NCBI GenBank assembly: GCA_946481615.1
Contig: CAMLOR010000017.1
Location: forward strand, 1-28,467
From: an uncultured Aquimonas sp.
Lineage (GTDB): Bacteria; Pseudomonadota; Gammaproteobacteria; Xanthomonadales; Xanthomonadaceae
DNA length: 28,467 nucleotides
Direction: 5' to 3'
Numbering within the stretch: position 1 is the first letter of the stretch; each line of letters starts with the position of its first letter. Below are positions 22,101 through 28,467 of this stretch, piece after piece. Under the pieces are notes generated by a model, which worked only from the letters and a program-made list of their open reading frames with translations, had not been told where the DNA came from and did no database searches. A program made the position numbers and the translations under genes.

Positions 22101-25100
22101 CGCTCCCACGCCCGGCACGCCGGAGGCTTCGGCATCGGTGCAGGCGCCGAGGCGCAGGTCGGGACGCAGCGGATGCGCGGCACCGGCCGGCGCCTGCGTG
22201 CCGTAACTCTCCGGCGCATCGCCATGGTCGATCGGCGTGCGTAGCGAGGCGGCGTGGTCTTCCACTTCGCCGGTGCGCAGCGTGGCGTCGTTGTCGGGCG
22301 CGCAGGCCGCGCCGTCGCCGAACAGGCGCAGGCGCACGTAGCGCGAGCCGCTCGGCGGCGTCACGCCGTATTGCGCCGGATCGGCGGCCAGCGTGCCGAA
22401 GTCGAGCATCACTTCGCCCGCGGTGCCGTCCGGCACGGCGCTGTCGGCGCTTTCGTTGGCATCGTCGAAATCGCCATCGGCGTTGAAGTCGACGAAGCCG
22501 CAGAGGCGCGCCGCGGCGCCGGTCGCGTTCAACGTGTCCACGCCGAGCAGCGCGGGGGTGCCGGTGATGAAGACGAGATCGCTGGAGGTGACGCTGTCTT
22601 CGTCGTCGCCTGCCAGATCGTCACCCAGGGCCGTGACCGTGCGCTGGCCGTCGGCTTCGTTGTCGAGCAGCGCGCCCAGGCGCAGGCCGGCCACGATGCG
22701 GTGCAGCGGGCCGTTGTCGCCGGCGCCGCGCTCCTGCGTGCGGTAGTCGCCGGCGGCCGTGCCGGGCAGGTCGTCCGGCAGGTCGCCGAAATCGAGCGCC
22801 TGCAACGCGATCGCGTGATCCTCGACTTCGCCGTCGGCGGCCGCGCCCAGCGGTGTCGCCGTGCCCGCGCTGGAGAGGCGCAGGCGCAGGAAGGTCGCGG
22901 TGCCGGCGGCATCGCAGGGCACGTCCACCGGCAGGGTGTTCGCGCCGCTCGCGAGCGCCAGCGAGGTGGCGATGCGATCGCGCGGCGCATCGAAGCTGCC
23001 GTCGGCGTCGAAATCGATCCAGGCGTCGAGCCGCGGCGTGGCGATGCCGGCGGTGTTGGTGAGCGACACGTCGATCGAGCCGGCACGGCAGGCGGTGAGC
23101 ACGGCCGGCAGCGTGGCGCCGTCCTCGTCGGCCCCATCGCCGTCGGCGCTCGTGCCCGGCTGGCCGTCGGATTCGGTGTCGAGCGTGGCGCCCAGCGTGA
23201 AGCCCGGCGTGTTGACGTGATGCGGTCCGCCGCTGGCGATCAGCGTGCCGTAGCTGTCCGGCGCGTCGCCGAAATCGACCGCGCCCACGGCCACGCGCAG
23301 ATCCTCGACTTCGCCGTCGGCGGCGTTGCCGGCCGGCGCGAGCCCGCCCGCGCCGGACACGCGCAGGCGCGCGTAGGTGTTGCCTTCGACCGCGGTGCAG
23401 GGAACGTTGAAGCTCAGCGGGTTGCTGCCCGCGGCCAGCGCCTGCGAAGCGAACACCTGTTCGCCCGCGTCATCGAAATCGCCGTCGGCGCTGAAGTCGA
23501 TCCAGCCGTCGAGCAGGCCGGCCGCGTTCGCCACGATCGTCACCTGGCCACTCTGGCAGGCCGCCATCGCCGCGCCGAACATGACGCCGTCCTCGTCGTC
23601 GAAGCAGTTGGCGCCGACGCGGCTGAGCCCCGCGCTGGCATCGTCGCCGTCGGCATTCGCCGAAGCCTGTGTCGCGGTTTCGGTGTCGACGCACTGGCCG
23701 AGGTACAGATCGTCGAGCGGATCGACGGTGTGCTGCGCATCGCCGTAGCTCGCGGGCGCATCGCCGAAATCCTCGCCCTCGATGGTGATGGCGTGATCTT
23801 CGACCTCGCCGTCGGCTTCCGCGCCGGTCGGCGGCAGGCCGCCGCTGAGCGAGCAGCGGAAGCGCGCGAAGGTCGTTCCCGGACGCGCATCGGCCGGTAC
23901 GGCGGGCGAGAGCGTGACGGTGCCGACGGGAACGACCGTGTCGGTCGCGATCTGCTCGCCGGCGTCGCCGAAATCGCCGTCGCCGTTCCAGTCGGCCCAG
24001 GCGTCGAGCACGCAGGTCGCGACGCTCACCGTCACCTCGAAGCTGGCGACGCTGCCGGGCGTGAAGGTGCCGCCCACCACGACGCCGTCCTCGTCGTCGG
24101 GGCCGCTGCAGTCGGAAGGTTGGCCCGCGGCGAGATCGTCGCCCTGCGCCTGCGCGTCCTGCGCGAAGCCGGTGTCGGCGTCGACGCAGGCGCCCAGCCG
24201 CGTCGCGCCTGGCAGCAGGATGTGGCGTGGGCCGGCGTCGAGCGCGGTGGTGGCGTAGTCGAGCGCGCCGGTGCCCGCGCCGCTGTCGGGTGCGTCGCCG
24301 TAGTCGAACGCCGGCGTGGCGGCCGACGCCGTGAACCCGAGGTCGACGGTGAGATTGGTGTCGTTGTTGCCGTCCTCGGACGTGGGCTCGCCGTTGTCGG
24401 CGAGCGTCACCGGATGACTGGCGAGCAGGGCGCCGACGTCGGTGCCGTTGTCGTCGCCGTTGGCGTCGTCGTCGGGATCGGGCGCCGGATCGTTGCCGCT
24501 GCTGCTGGCCAGGCCCGCGAGCGCACCGCCGCCGCCGAAGTTGTCGAGCGGCGCCACCACGATGTAAACGCCCGGCGCCAGATCCGCGAAGCGATAGCGG
24601 CCCGCGAAGCCGGACGAGGTGGCGGTGACGGTGCTCGCGCTGAATTCGTCGAGCGTGGGTTCGCCGTCGCCGTTGACGTCGCGGTACAGATCCAGCCGCA
24701 CGCCGTCGATGCCGGCCTCGCCGTTCTCGGGCTCGAACACGCCGTCGTCGTCGGCATCGCTCCACACCTGGTCGCCCAGCGCGAGCGTGCCGGCCGGCGC
24801 GATGAAGCCGATGTCGAAGCTGCGGTCGGTTTCGAGCGCGGCGACGCTGAAGATCGGCGTGATGCCGTTGGCGCCCGGATCGGAATCCTCGCCATCGTTG
24901 CCGCCGGTATCCGGCACCGTGAGTCCGATGGCCGCGGCGGGCGTGTCGAACACGATGAAGTAGGGCAGGCCCGGCACCAGGCCTTCGAACAGGTAGTAGC
25001 CCGGCCGGCCGATCCCGTCGTCGGCGGTGAGGGTGCTGGCGACGAAAAGATCGCTCGCCGGCTCGGCGTTGCCGTTGCCGTCGTCGAGATACAGCGAGGC

Positions 25101-28100
25101 GCGCACGCCGTTGGCGCCGTCGCCGACGGATTCGTTCTGCACGCCGTCGCCGTTGCGATCGAACCAGGCGTAGTCGCCGGCCGCGCCGAAGGCGGTGGCG
25201 ACGAGGCCGACGTCGAGCGTCGGATCGTCTTCGTTCGCGCCCAGCGCCGTCACCGGCGTGCGGCCGAGCGCATCGACGTCGGAATCGAGCGAGTCGCCGC
25301 CCACGTCGCGCTGCGCGAACTCGAAGTTGGGTGGACGCACGGCGCGCACCAGGTAGTCGCCCGGCGCCAGGCCCGGGAAGCGATACCAGCCCGGCTCGCC
25401 GCCGGGGCCGTCGCCGGTGAGCGTGGCATCGAGCGGAACATCGTCGAGCGTGCCGGGCACGCCGTCGGTGCCGGGCACCAGCAGTTCCATGCGCACGCCG
25501 TTCAGGCCGGTGGGGCCGTCGTCCTGCACGCCGTTGTCGTTCACGTCGATCCAGACGAAGTCGCCCAGCGACGCCGCCTCGCAGCTGCCGAGCGCGATGC
25601 CGACCTTCTGCGGCTCGGCTGCCAGCGAACCCAGGCCGTCGGCGCGGTTGGCCTGGTAGGCGAAGGAATTGAACGCGGTGGCGCCGGCCGGCACGCTGCC
25701 GGGCGTCGTCATCACGAAGGTGAATTCGATGAAGTCGAAGGGATTGACGACGCGATCGTTGAATTCGAGCTTGAAGCTGCGCGCGGCGGTGATCGGCTCG
25801 GGCGCCACCGTCGTCCAGCCGGGCGCGTCGCAGGACGAGGTCGGACCGCCGACTTCGCCGCGGCAGGGGTTGCCCGAGGTCGAGTAGTAGAGCGTCGTGC
25901 CCGCCGGCGGCACGATCGGCGCCGCCAGCAGCGGCGTCCACTGCGAGCCGCGCGCCGAGGTGTCACGCACGCCGGTGTCGCCCACGAACGGCAGGATGTC
26001 GATCAGCACGAAATCCTGCATCGGCACCGTGCCCACGTTCTGCACGCGCAGCCGGTATTCGATGCCGCCGCCGGTGAGCGTGCCGGCCGAGCTCGATACC
26101 GAGCCGCCGTCGCAGGTGCCCTGGATGGTCTTGGACGAGATCAGCTGCGCGATGCCGGCTATGTTGACCGAGGCGGTACTGCGGCACAGCGTCTCGGCGC
26201 TGTCGCCGTCGCCGTCGTAGTCGAGCGCGTCGGCGGTGGAAGTGCTGCAGCGCTGCGCGAGGCCGGGCGCGTCATGTTCGAGCGTGAAATCGTTGGCGAG
26301 CGCGCCCGCCGCCGCGCCGTTGCGCACCGTCGTGCCGATGTTGATCCACACCTGCTGGCCGGCGCCGAGATTGCCGCTGCCGGCGTTCCAGCGCCAGCGC
26401 AACAGCGTGCGGCCGGTGCCGGCGAAATTGGGGATCTGCTCGAACACCTGCGGCGCGGGCAGGCCGGTGCCCTGATCGTCGAAGGTCCAGCTGTCGAACA
26501 CCAGGTCGACCGGCAGCAGGTCGGTCGCCGCCAGCGATTCCAGCGCCACCGGGTCGCTCGAGCGCACATCGCTGCGCACGCGCAGGCGATAGGCGACGTT
26601 CTGCCCGGGATTGAACGGGCCGGCGCCGCTGAGCACGTCCTTGGCGGGGTTGAACTGCACGAAGGGACCCGACAGCACGAAATTGCGGCAGGCGTTGCGC
26701 GCGACGTTGGTCGGTCCGGCGATGTACACCGCGGACAGGTCGACGCAGTTCTGGATGTTGTCGCCGAACGCGACGGGGCCGCCGGCGTTGTCCGGGTTGA
26801 TGATCCGCCCGTTGACGAAGGGACGCGTGGTGGCCGCCATGCCGGGCTGCGCCTGGCCGTACTCCCAGCGGATGCGGGTGATGTATTCGCCGGCGCCGAG
26901 CCCGGGCGGCGGCGCCGTCAACGTGGTGTTGACGGTGGTGTTGGGCGAACTGCCCCAGAGCGTGAACACGCCCAGCGCGGTGTTCTTCTCGTAGCTCACC
27001 CGCACGCCTTCGCCAGCGGCGAAATCCGTGAGGCCGCTGTAGGCGCCGGTGGTCACCGACAGTACCTGCATCTCCACCGGCAGCGTGTCGATCACCACGA
27101 GATTGTCGAGCGGCACGTTGCCGTTGTTGCCGAACTGCAGGTCGTAGCTGAAGTTCTGGTTGAGCGTCGGCGGATTCGGCCCGCTACCGTTGATGTTCTT
27201 CTGCAACGACATGCCCGGCGCCGGCACGAAGGTCGTGACCGGATGCGTGGAGCCCGCCGGGCCGAAGGTCTGCGGCGGCTCGCCCAGGGGCGTGGCTTCC
27301 GCCGTGAAGGTGTTGGTGACATTGCTGCCGCTGGGGAAGGTCGCGCTGGGGAAGGTGACGTTCACCGCGATGTCGCACTGGTTGTTGGGGTTCAGCGGCG
27401 TGCTGCAGGGCGAGGTCCAGGTCACCGTCGCAGGCGTGGTGCCGACGCACCCCGGCTGGCAGTCGGCGGCCGGCGTGGCGCCGTTGAACACCGTGCCGGG
27501 CGGCAGCGTGTCGACCACCGGGCCGATCGCGCCGAGGCTCAGCGCACCGGTGTTGTTCGGCACCGCGATGCGCAGGCGATAGCTTTCCGGCAGGTCGAGG
27601 TTGGCCGGTGCGCTGGTCAGCGTCTTCGTCACGGTCACCTGCACGCCCGCCACGGCGGTCACGGTGACCGGCGGCGTGGTGAGCGTGCCGGGCACGTTGC
27701 CCAGATTGATGCCGTCGGCGGTGTTGGTGGCCGTGGTGCCGTCGGGCGTGCTGCCGTTCGGGAATCGCACGTTGACGATCAGATCGCCCGAGTTGCCGGC
27801 CGGCAGCGGGTTGATCATCTGGAAGCGCACCCGGGTGCGGCCGCTGCCCATGAAGTTGTTGGTGACCTCGATCGCCGCGACGTCGCCCGTGGGCGAACTG
27901 GGCACGGTGGAGATGAAGGTCACCTCCGGCGGCAACAGGTCCACCACTTCGGCGCTCAGGCAGGGGCCCGAGGTGCTGCTGCAGTTGTAGGTGAGGCGAT
28001 AGCCGAAGGCCACGCCGGTGGCCTTGGTATTCCCGGCATCGACCTGGATCGCGCTCTTGGTGAGCGGCTGGGCGGTGACGCTCGCGCACAGGCCGAAGAG

Positions 28101-28145
28101 GCTCGCGACCGCCAGCACGGCGGCCCCCTTCCACGAAAGCTTCAT
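19128..28145 (-). CDS. Giant multidomain surface protein (DUF11, SdrD_B, GEVED) with C-terminal anchor
   Basis: A 3005-residue exported protein. The signal peptide ends near residue 25 (CASVTA|QP). About five DUF11-like beta domains follow (26-850; e.g. SYDLQFGNNGNVPLDNLVV, DTLPVEMQ). Three SdrD_B/Cna-B-like domains start near 855, 985 and 1122 (LGDFVWIDVNDNGVQ, YAWFDRNGDGVQN, LGDQVWSDADDDGVF). Eight GEVED domains fill about 1278-2683, each with GDAP or GDLP, a DWNxDGDF calcium-type loop and GEVEDH or a variant. A fourth SdrD_B domain (about 2692-2839) and a DUF11 domain (about 2842-2960) precede VIPAADAWTLLLLAAG (from 2978) and RLRRA. That end resembles IPTL-CTERM-type sorting signals. The start at 28145 has GGGGG five bases upstream. 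The acidic calcium loops suggest a calcium-stiffened adhesin-like stalk; no ligand domain is seen. Confidence 0.87.
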   Translation of the reverse strand: MKLSWKGAAVLAVASLFGLCASVTAQPLTKSAIQVDAGNTKATGVAFGYRLTYNCSSTSGPCLSAEVVDLLPPEVTFISTVPSSPTGDVAAIEVTNNFMGSGRTRVRFQMINPLPAGNSGDLIVNVRFPNGSTPDGTTATNTADGINLGNVPGTLTTPPVTVTAVAGVQVTVTKTLTSAPANLDLPESYRLRIAVPNNTGALSLGAIGPVVDTLPPGTVFNGATPAADCQPGCVGTTPATVTWTSPCSTPLNPNNQCDIAVNVTFPSATFPSGSNVTNTFTAEATPLGEPPQTFGPAGSTHPVTTFVPAPGMSLQKNINGSGPNPPTLNQNFSYDLQFGNNGNVPLDNLVVIDTLPVEMQVLSVTTGAYSGLTDFAAGEGVRVSYEKNTALGVFTLWGSSPNTTVNTTLTAPPPGLGAGEYITRIRWEYGQAQPGMAATTRPFVNGRIINPDNAGGPVAFGDNIQNCVDLSAVYIAGPTNVARNACRNFVLSGPFVQFNPAKDVLSGAGPFNPGQNVAYRLRVRSDVRSSDPVALESLAATDLLPVDLVFDSWTFDDQGTGLPAPQVFEQIPNFAGTGRTLLRWRWNAGSGNLGAGQQVWINIGTTVRNGAAAGALANDFTLEHDAPGLAQRCSTSTADALDYDGDGDSAETLCRSTASVNIAGIAQLISSKTIQGTCDGGSVSSSAGTLTGGGIEYRLRVQNVGTVPMQDFVLIDILPFVGDTGVRDTSARGSQWTPLLAAPIVPPAGTTLYYSTSGNPCRGEVGGPTSSCDAPGWTTVAPEPITAARSFKLEFNDRVVNPFDFIEFTFVMTTPGSVPAGATAFNSFAYQANRADGLGSLAAEPQKVGIALGSCEAASLGDFVWIDVNDNGVQDDGPTGLNGVRMELLVPGTDGVPGTLDDVPLDATLTGDGPGGEPGWYRFPGLAPGDYLVRAVRPPNFEFAQRDVGGDSLDSDVDALGRTPVTALGANEDDPTLDVGLVATAFGAAGDYAWFDRNGDGVQNESVGDGANGVRASLYLDDGNGNAEPASDLFVASTLTADDGIGRPGYYLFEGLVPGLPYFIVFDTPAAAIGLTVPDTGGNDGEDSDPGANGITPIFSVAALETDRSFDIGFIAPAGTLALGDQVWSDADDDGVFEPENGEAGIDGVRLDLYRDVNGDGEPTLDEFSASTVTATSSGFAGRYRFADLAPGVYIVVAPLDNFGGGGALAGLASSSGNDPAPDPDDDANGDDNGTDVGALLASHPVTLADNGEPTSEDGNNDTNLTVDLGFTASAATPAFDYGDAPDSGAGTGALDYATTALDAGPRHILLPGATRLGACVDADTGFAQDAQAQGDDLAAGQPSDCSGPDDEDGVVVGGTFTPGSVASFEVTVSVATCVLDAWADWNGDGDFGDAGEQIATDTVVPVGTVTLSPAVPADARPGTTFARFRCSLSGGLPPTGAEADGEVEDHAITIEGEDFGDAPASYGDAQHTVDPLDDLYLGQCVDTETATQASANADGDDASAGLSRVGANCFDDEDGVMFGAAMAACQSGQVTIVANAAGLLDGWIDFSADGDFDDAGEQVFASQALAAGSNPLSFNVPCTAVEGNTYARLRVSGAGGLAPAGNAADGEVEDLRVAVGAVDFGDAPDSYGTLIASGGPHHVNTPGFTLGATLDTESDGQPGTSADGDGADEDGATLPAVLTACRAGSIDVSLTNTAGIATPRLDAWIDFDADGSFDAPRDRIATSLALASGANTLPVDVPCDAAGTATFLRLRLSSAGTATPLGAAADGEVEDHAIALQALDFGDLPDDLPGTAAGDYRTQERGAGDNGPLHRIVAGLRLGALLDNEADGQRTVTALGDDLAGDDEDSVTSSDLVFITGTPALLGVDTLNATGAAARLCGFVDFNADGDFDDANESADSAVPDGTAGEVMLDFGTLAADPAQYGVTPPSGSRYVRLRLFGDGAACAPDNDATLRTGEVEDHAASLRTPIDHGDAPESYGTQAPAGAAHPLRPDLRLGACTDAEASGVPGVGADGDDLAAGQVQGTCTMAGDDEDGFDAAQSLFRIGGASARNVEATNTTGGAARLCAFADWNADGDFDDLVDGVSEATETAVPDGTAGSMAFDFGTVPATAAEGTTYLRLRLSTDAACAPAGFGAAGEIEDHAIVLQRFDFGDLPDAAAGSGPGDYATLAGDGGPMHRLVTGLQLGALVDGESEGQPSADADGDDLAGDDEDGIDPADLVFTTDTLATLPVLASNSTAATARVCGFIDFNADGDFMDVNESASADVAAGAANEAVTLDFGTLDGDPATYGLTPPNASRFVRLRLMGDAAPCTPDHDAMAPTGEVEDHVASLQTPLDRGDAPDAYGTLGIGAAAHPMRNDLRLGACTDAEDDGVPGPLADGDDLAAGSQVLGTCATPGDDEDAFDAVQAAYRIGGPSARMASVINLTGSEALLCAFADWNADGDFADVNESAATPVPGGTVVPIQFDLGTVPANAPAGASWLRLRLSTGATCAAAGLGAPGEVEDHRIVLEPYDFGDLPDDALASGTRTGNYWTMANNDGPRHRIVAGLHLGANLDGEGDGQPNAAANLDDSAGDDEDGIEFPPEFDLGSPARVTATATNALAGPAQLCGYIDWNDDGDFTDLQESTVAVVPAGSMAASFTLEFGPVPVDATADPYARFRLTTAGCSESGEAPDGEVEDYRLSTSGVGAIALGDLVFDDANNNCRVDAGEPGLAGIAVRLFPDADNNGVADGAAVATTTTDATGHYGFADLLPGNYFVEIDRPAMYVSSSGTGLPYSASGSCEPAPDADDDVDGDDNGSTSGTVVRSSPITLEAEVKPGPPDVNSNPRVDFGLLTNFDLSLVKTLAPDQPNVVTGGAVARFVITVTNQGTVPATQIVVTDRLPNFTTLEDTAWTPGPGNTATRTIAALAPGESVALPITLRIGEIGGPVVNMAQITSALDGNGQPPVDIDSTPGNAADGEDDQSSASLSAQSEPRVIPAADAWTLLLLAAGLMLLAAARLRRA
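20098..24312 (-). repeat. Eight tandem GEVED-domain repeats, the last five alternating A-B-A-B-A
   Basis: Approximate limits, in protein order: 23790-24312, 23298-23776, 22813-23283, 22250-22800 (A), 21705-22236 (B), 21155-21694 (A), 20615-21138 (B), 20098-20604 (A). Type A starts DFGDLPD and has GPxHRIVxGLxLGA. Type B starts GDAPxxYGT and has AHPxRxDLRLGACTDAE and RIGGxSAR. Two A-B units are about 1.08-1.09 kb each, with junctions lining up (TPIDHGDAP and TPLDRGDAP). The copies differ at many codons, so the duplication is old. Confidence 0.8.
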
Positions 28146-28190
28146 TGTGACCCCCGTTTGGGCGCGACCCTGACCGTCGCACCGGGCCCG

Positions 28191-28220
28191 AGCGTAGCGG
28201 CTCGATGAGAACGTTTCCAA
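28191..28220 (-). promoter_or_regulatory. Candidate promoter of the giant gene
   Basis: On the minus strand TTGGAA (28215-28220, 4 of 6) is followed 18 bases later by TACGCT (28191-28196, 3 of 6). It begins immediately after the 12-bp hairpin and would give a leader of about 40 bases. Weak match. Confidence 0.25.
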
Positions 28221-28251
28221 CCTCGTCGCCCCCCGCATCGGGGCGACGAGG
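28221..28251. repeat. Perfect 12-bp hairpin upstream of the giant gene
   Basis: CCTCGTCGCCCC (28221-28232) and GGGGCGACGAGG (28240-28251) pair exactly around a 7-base loop. No T-run follows on either strand. It may insulate the giant gene from upstream transcription or be part of a regulatory leader. Confidence 0.55.
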
Positions 28252-28451
28252 CGAATCGATGCGCTTGTTTACATTTGCGAAGGGGGCATGGCGACGGCGC
28301 GGCGGCTTGCCAGCCGCGCGTTTCTTGCGTAGAAACACCCTCTCACGTGCGACACAGCTCCCTGCGGCCCGGTGGCCGGGCGCGGGGCGGAGATCCACCC
28401 CGGCGGCGCGGTCACGGCCGGGGCAGTTGTACCGCGATGTGCAATGCTCGC

Positions 28452-28465
28452 GAGGGAGAGGGAAA
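28452..28465 (+). promoter_or_regulatory. Purine-rich RBS-like run at the right edge
   Basis: GAGGGAGAGGGAAA at the very end of the window looks like a strong ribosome-binding site on the plus strand. A plus-strand gene may start within a few bases beyond the edge, divergent from the giant gene. Confidence 0.3.
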
Positions 28466-28467
28466 CA

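Larger units (their letters stand above)
28146..28467. other. Intergenic region before the giant gene
   Basis: These 322 bases hold no supported gene. They contain a 12-bp perfect hairpin (28221-28251) and shorter inverted repeats: GCGGCT/AGCCGC (28302-28317), GTTTCT/AGAAAC (28320-28336) and GCCCGG/CCGGGC (28367-28381). I tried to match known riboswitch cores and found none. The right end is a purine-rich run. Confidence 0.6.

Noticed and set aside
20098..24312. Dockerin-like reading of the DxNxDGDF loops
   Set aside because: The loops occur once per domain of about 160-180 residues with GEVEDH ends, not as paired 22-residue dockerin motifs, and no cohesin is present.
20098..24312. CRISPR-like or mobile repeat array
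   Set aside because: The repeats are in-frame protein domains of about 0.5 kb with diverged sequence, without short identical repeats and spacers, and no cas or transposase genes lie nearby.
22254..28208. A 1984-codon open frame on the plus strand, antisense to the giant gene
   Set aside because: It arises from the GC-rich codon pattern of the minus-strand gene. Its translation is low-complexity, rich in R, A, G and V, with no domain, signal peptide or RBS.
28146..28238. Upstream ATG at 28238 as the start of the giant gene
   Set aside because: The extra 31 residues are arginine-rich and hide the signal peptide; the ATG at 28145 has GGGGG five bases upstream and a standard signal sequence.
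28261..28467. A riboswitch or small RNA upstream of the giant gene
   Set aside because: No known riboswitch core could be matched by eye; only generic GC-rich hairpins are visible.

Overview
The window is a compact, high-GC chromosomal segment with 21 protein-coding genes and no RNA genes, mobile elements or CRISPR arrays that I can see. The gene families (DUF1415, DUF3297, YajQ, RsmC/RsuA) and the short C-terminal DGFE tails on two secreted proteins suggest a gammaproteobacterium of the Xanthomonadales/Lysobacterales, perhaps Rhodanobacteraceae such as Dokdonella. That placement is an inference from gene content, not a computed phylogeny.

Left part (1-6360). A minus-strand group encodes an M14 zinc carboxypeptidase, a DUF1579 protein, a 79-residue orphan, a DUF3297 protein and a YCII/DGPF protein. 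A promoter-like site with a perfect TTGACA lies past its end and points off the left edge. Divergent from this group is a coupled pair of 16S rRNA modification genes, rsmC and rsuA (GTGA overlap). A TlpA-like periplasmic thioredoxin follows and runs convergently into a DUF1415 gene.

Middle (6370-15178). This is a minus-strand block of exported proteins with very tight spacing. It holds a 724-residue Ig-like/anchor-D protein and a 444-residue protein that share an unrecognised domain of about 380-400 residues (marked by PYFEVDL), then a P-domain protein ending in a DGFE tail and an FG-GAP lipoprotein. DUF1415 may be the last gene of that run. Upstream lie a VLCAD-like acyl-CoA dehydrogenase and a secreted parallel beta-helix protein, which starts at TTG and also ends in a DGFE tail.

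Right part (15282-28467). Single housekeeping or metabolic genes come first: yajQ, a periplasmic metallo-beta-lactamase-fold hydrolase, an orphan Hpt protein, a yeast-type cytosine deaminase and an omega-amino acid:pyruvate aminotransferase. A perfect 13-bp hairpin, with the aminotransferase stop codon in its loop, separates these from one giant minus-strand gene. That gene fills almost a third of the window and encodes a 3005-residue surface protein: signal peptide, about five DUF11-like domains, three SdrD_B-like domains, eight GEVED domains, a fourth SdrD_B-like domain, a DUF11 domain, and a C-terminal IPTL-CTERM-like membrane anchor. The last five GEVED domains alternate between two subtypes (A-B-A-B-A), which points to duplication of a two-domain unit. 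The last 322 bases hold no gene, only hairpins and a purine-rich ribosome-binding-like run at the right edge.

The overall theme is a cell-envelope or extracellular protein island interleaved with housekeeping genes. The most novel items are the PYFEVDL domain pair, the DGFE tails and the GEVED giant.
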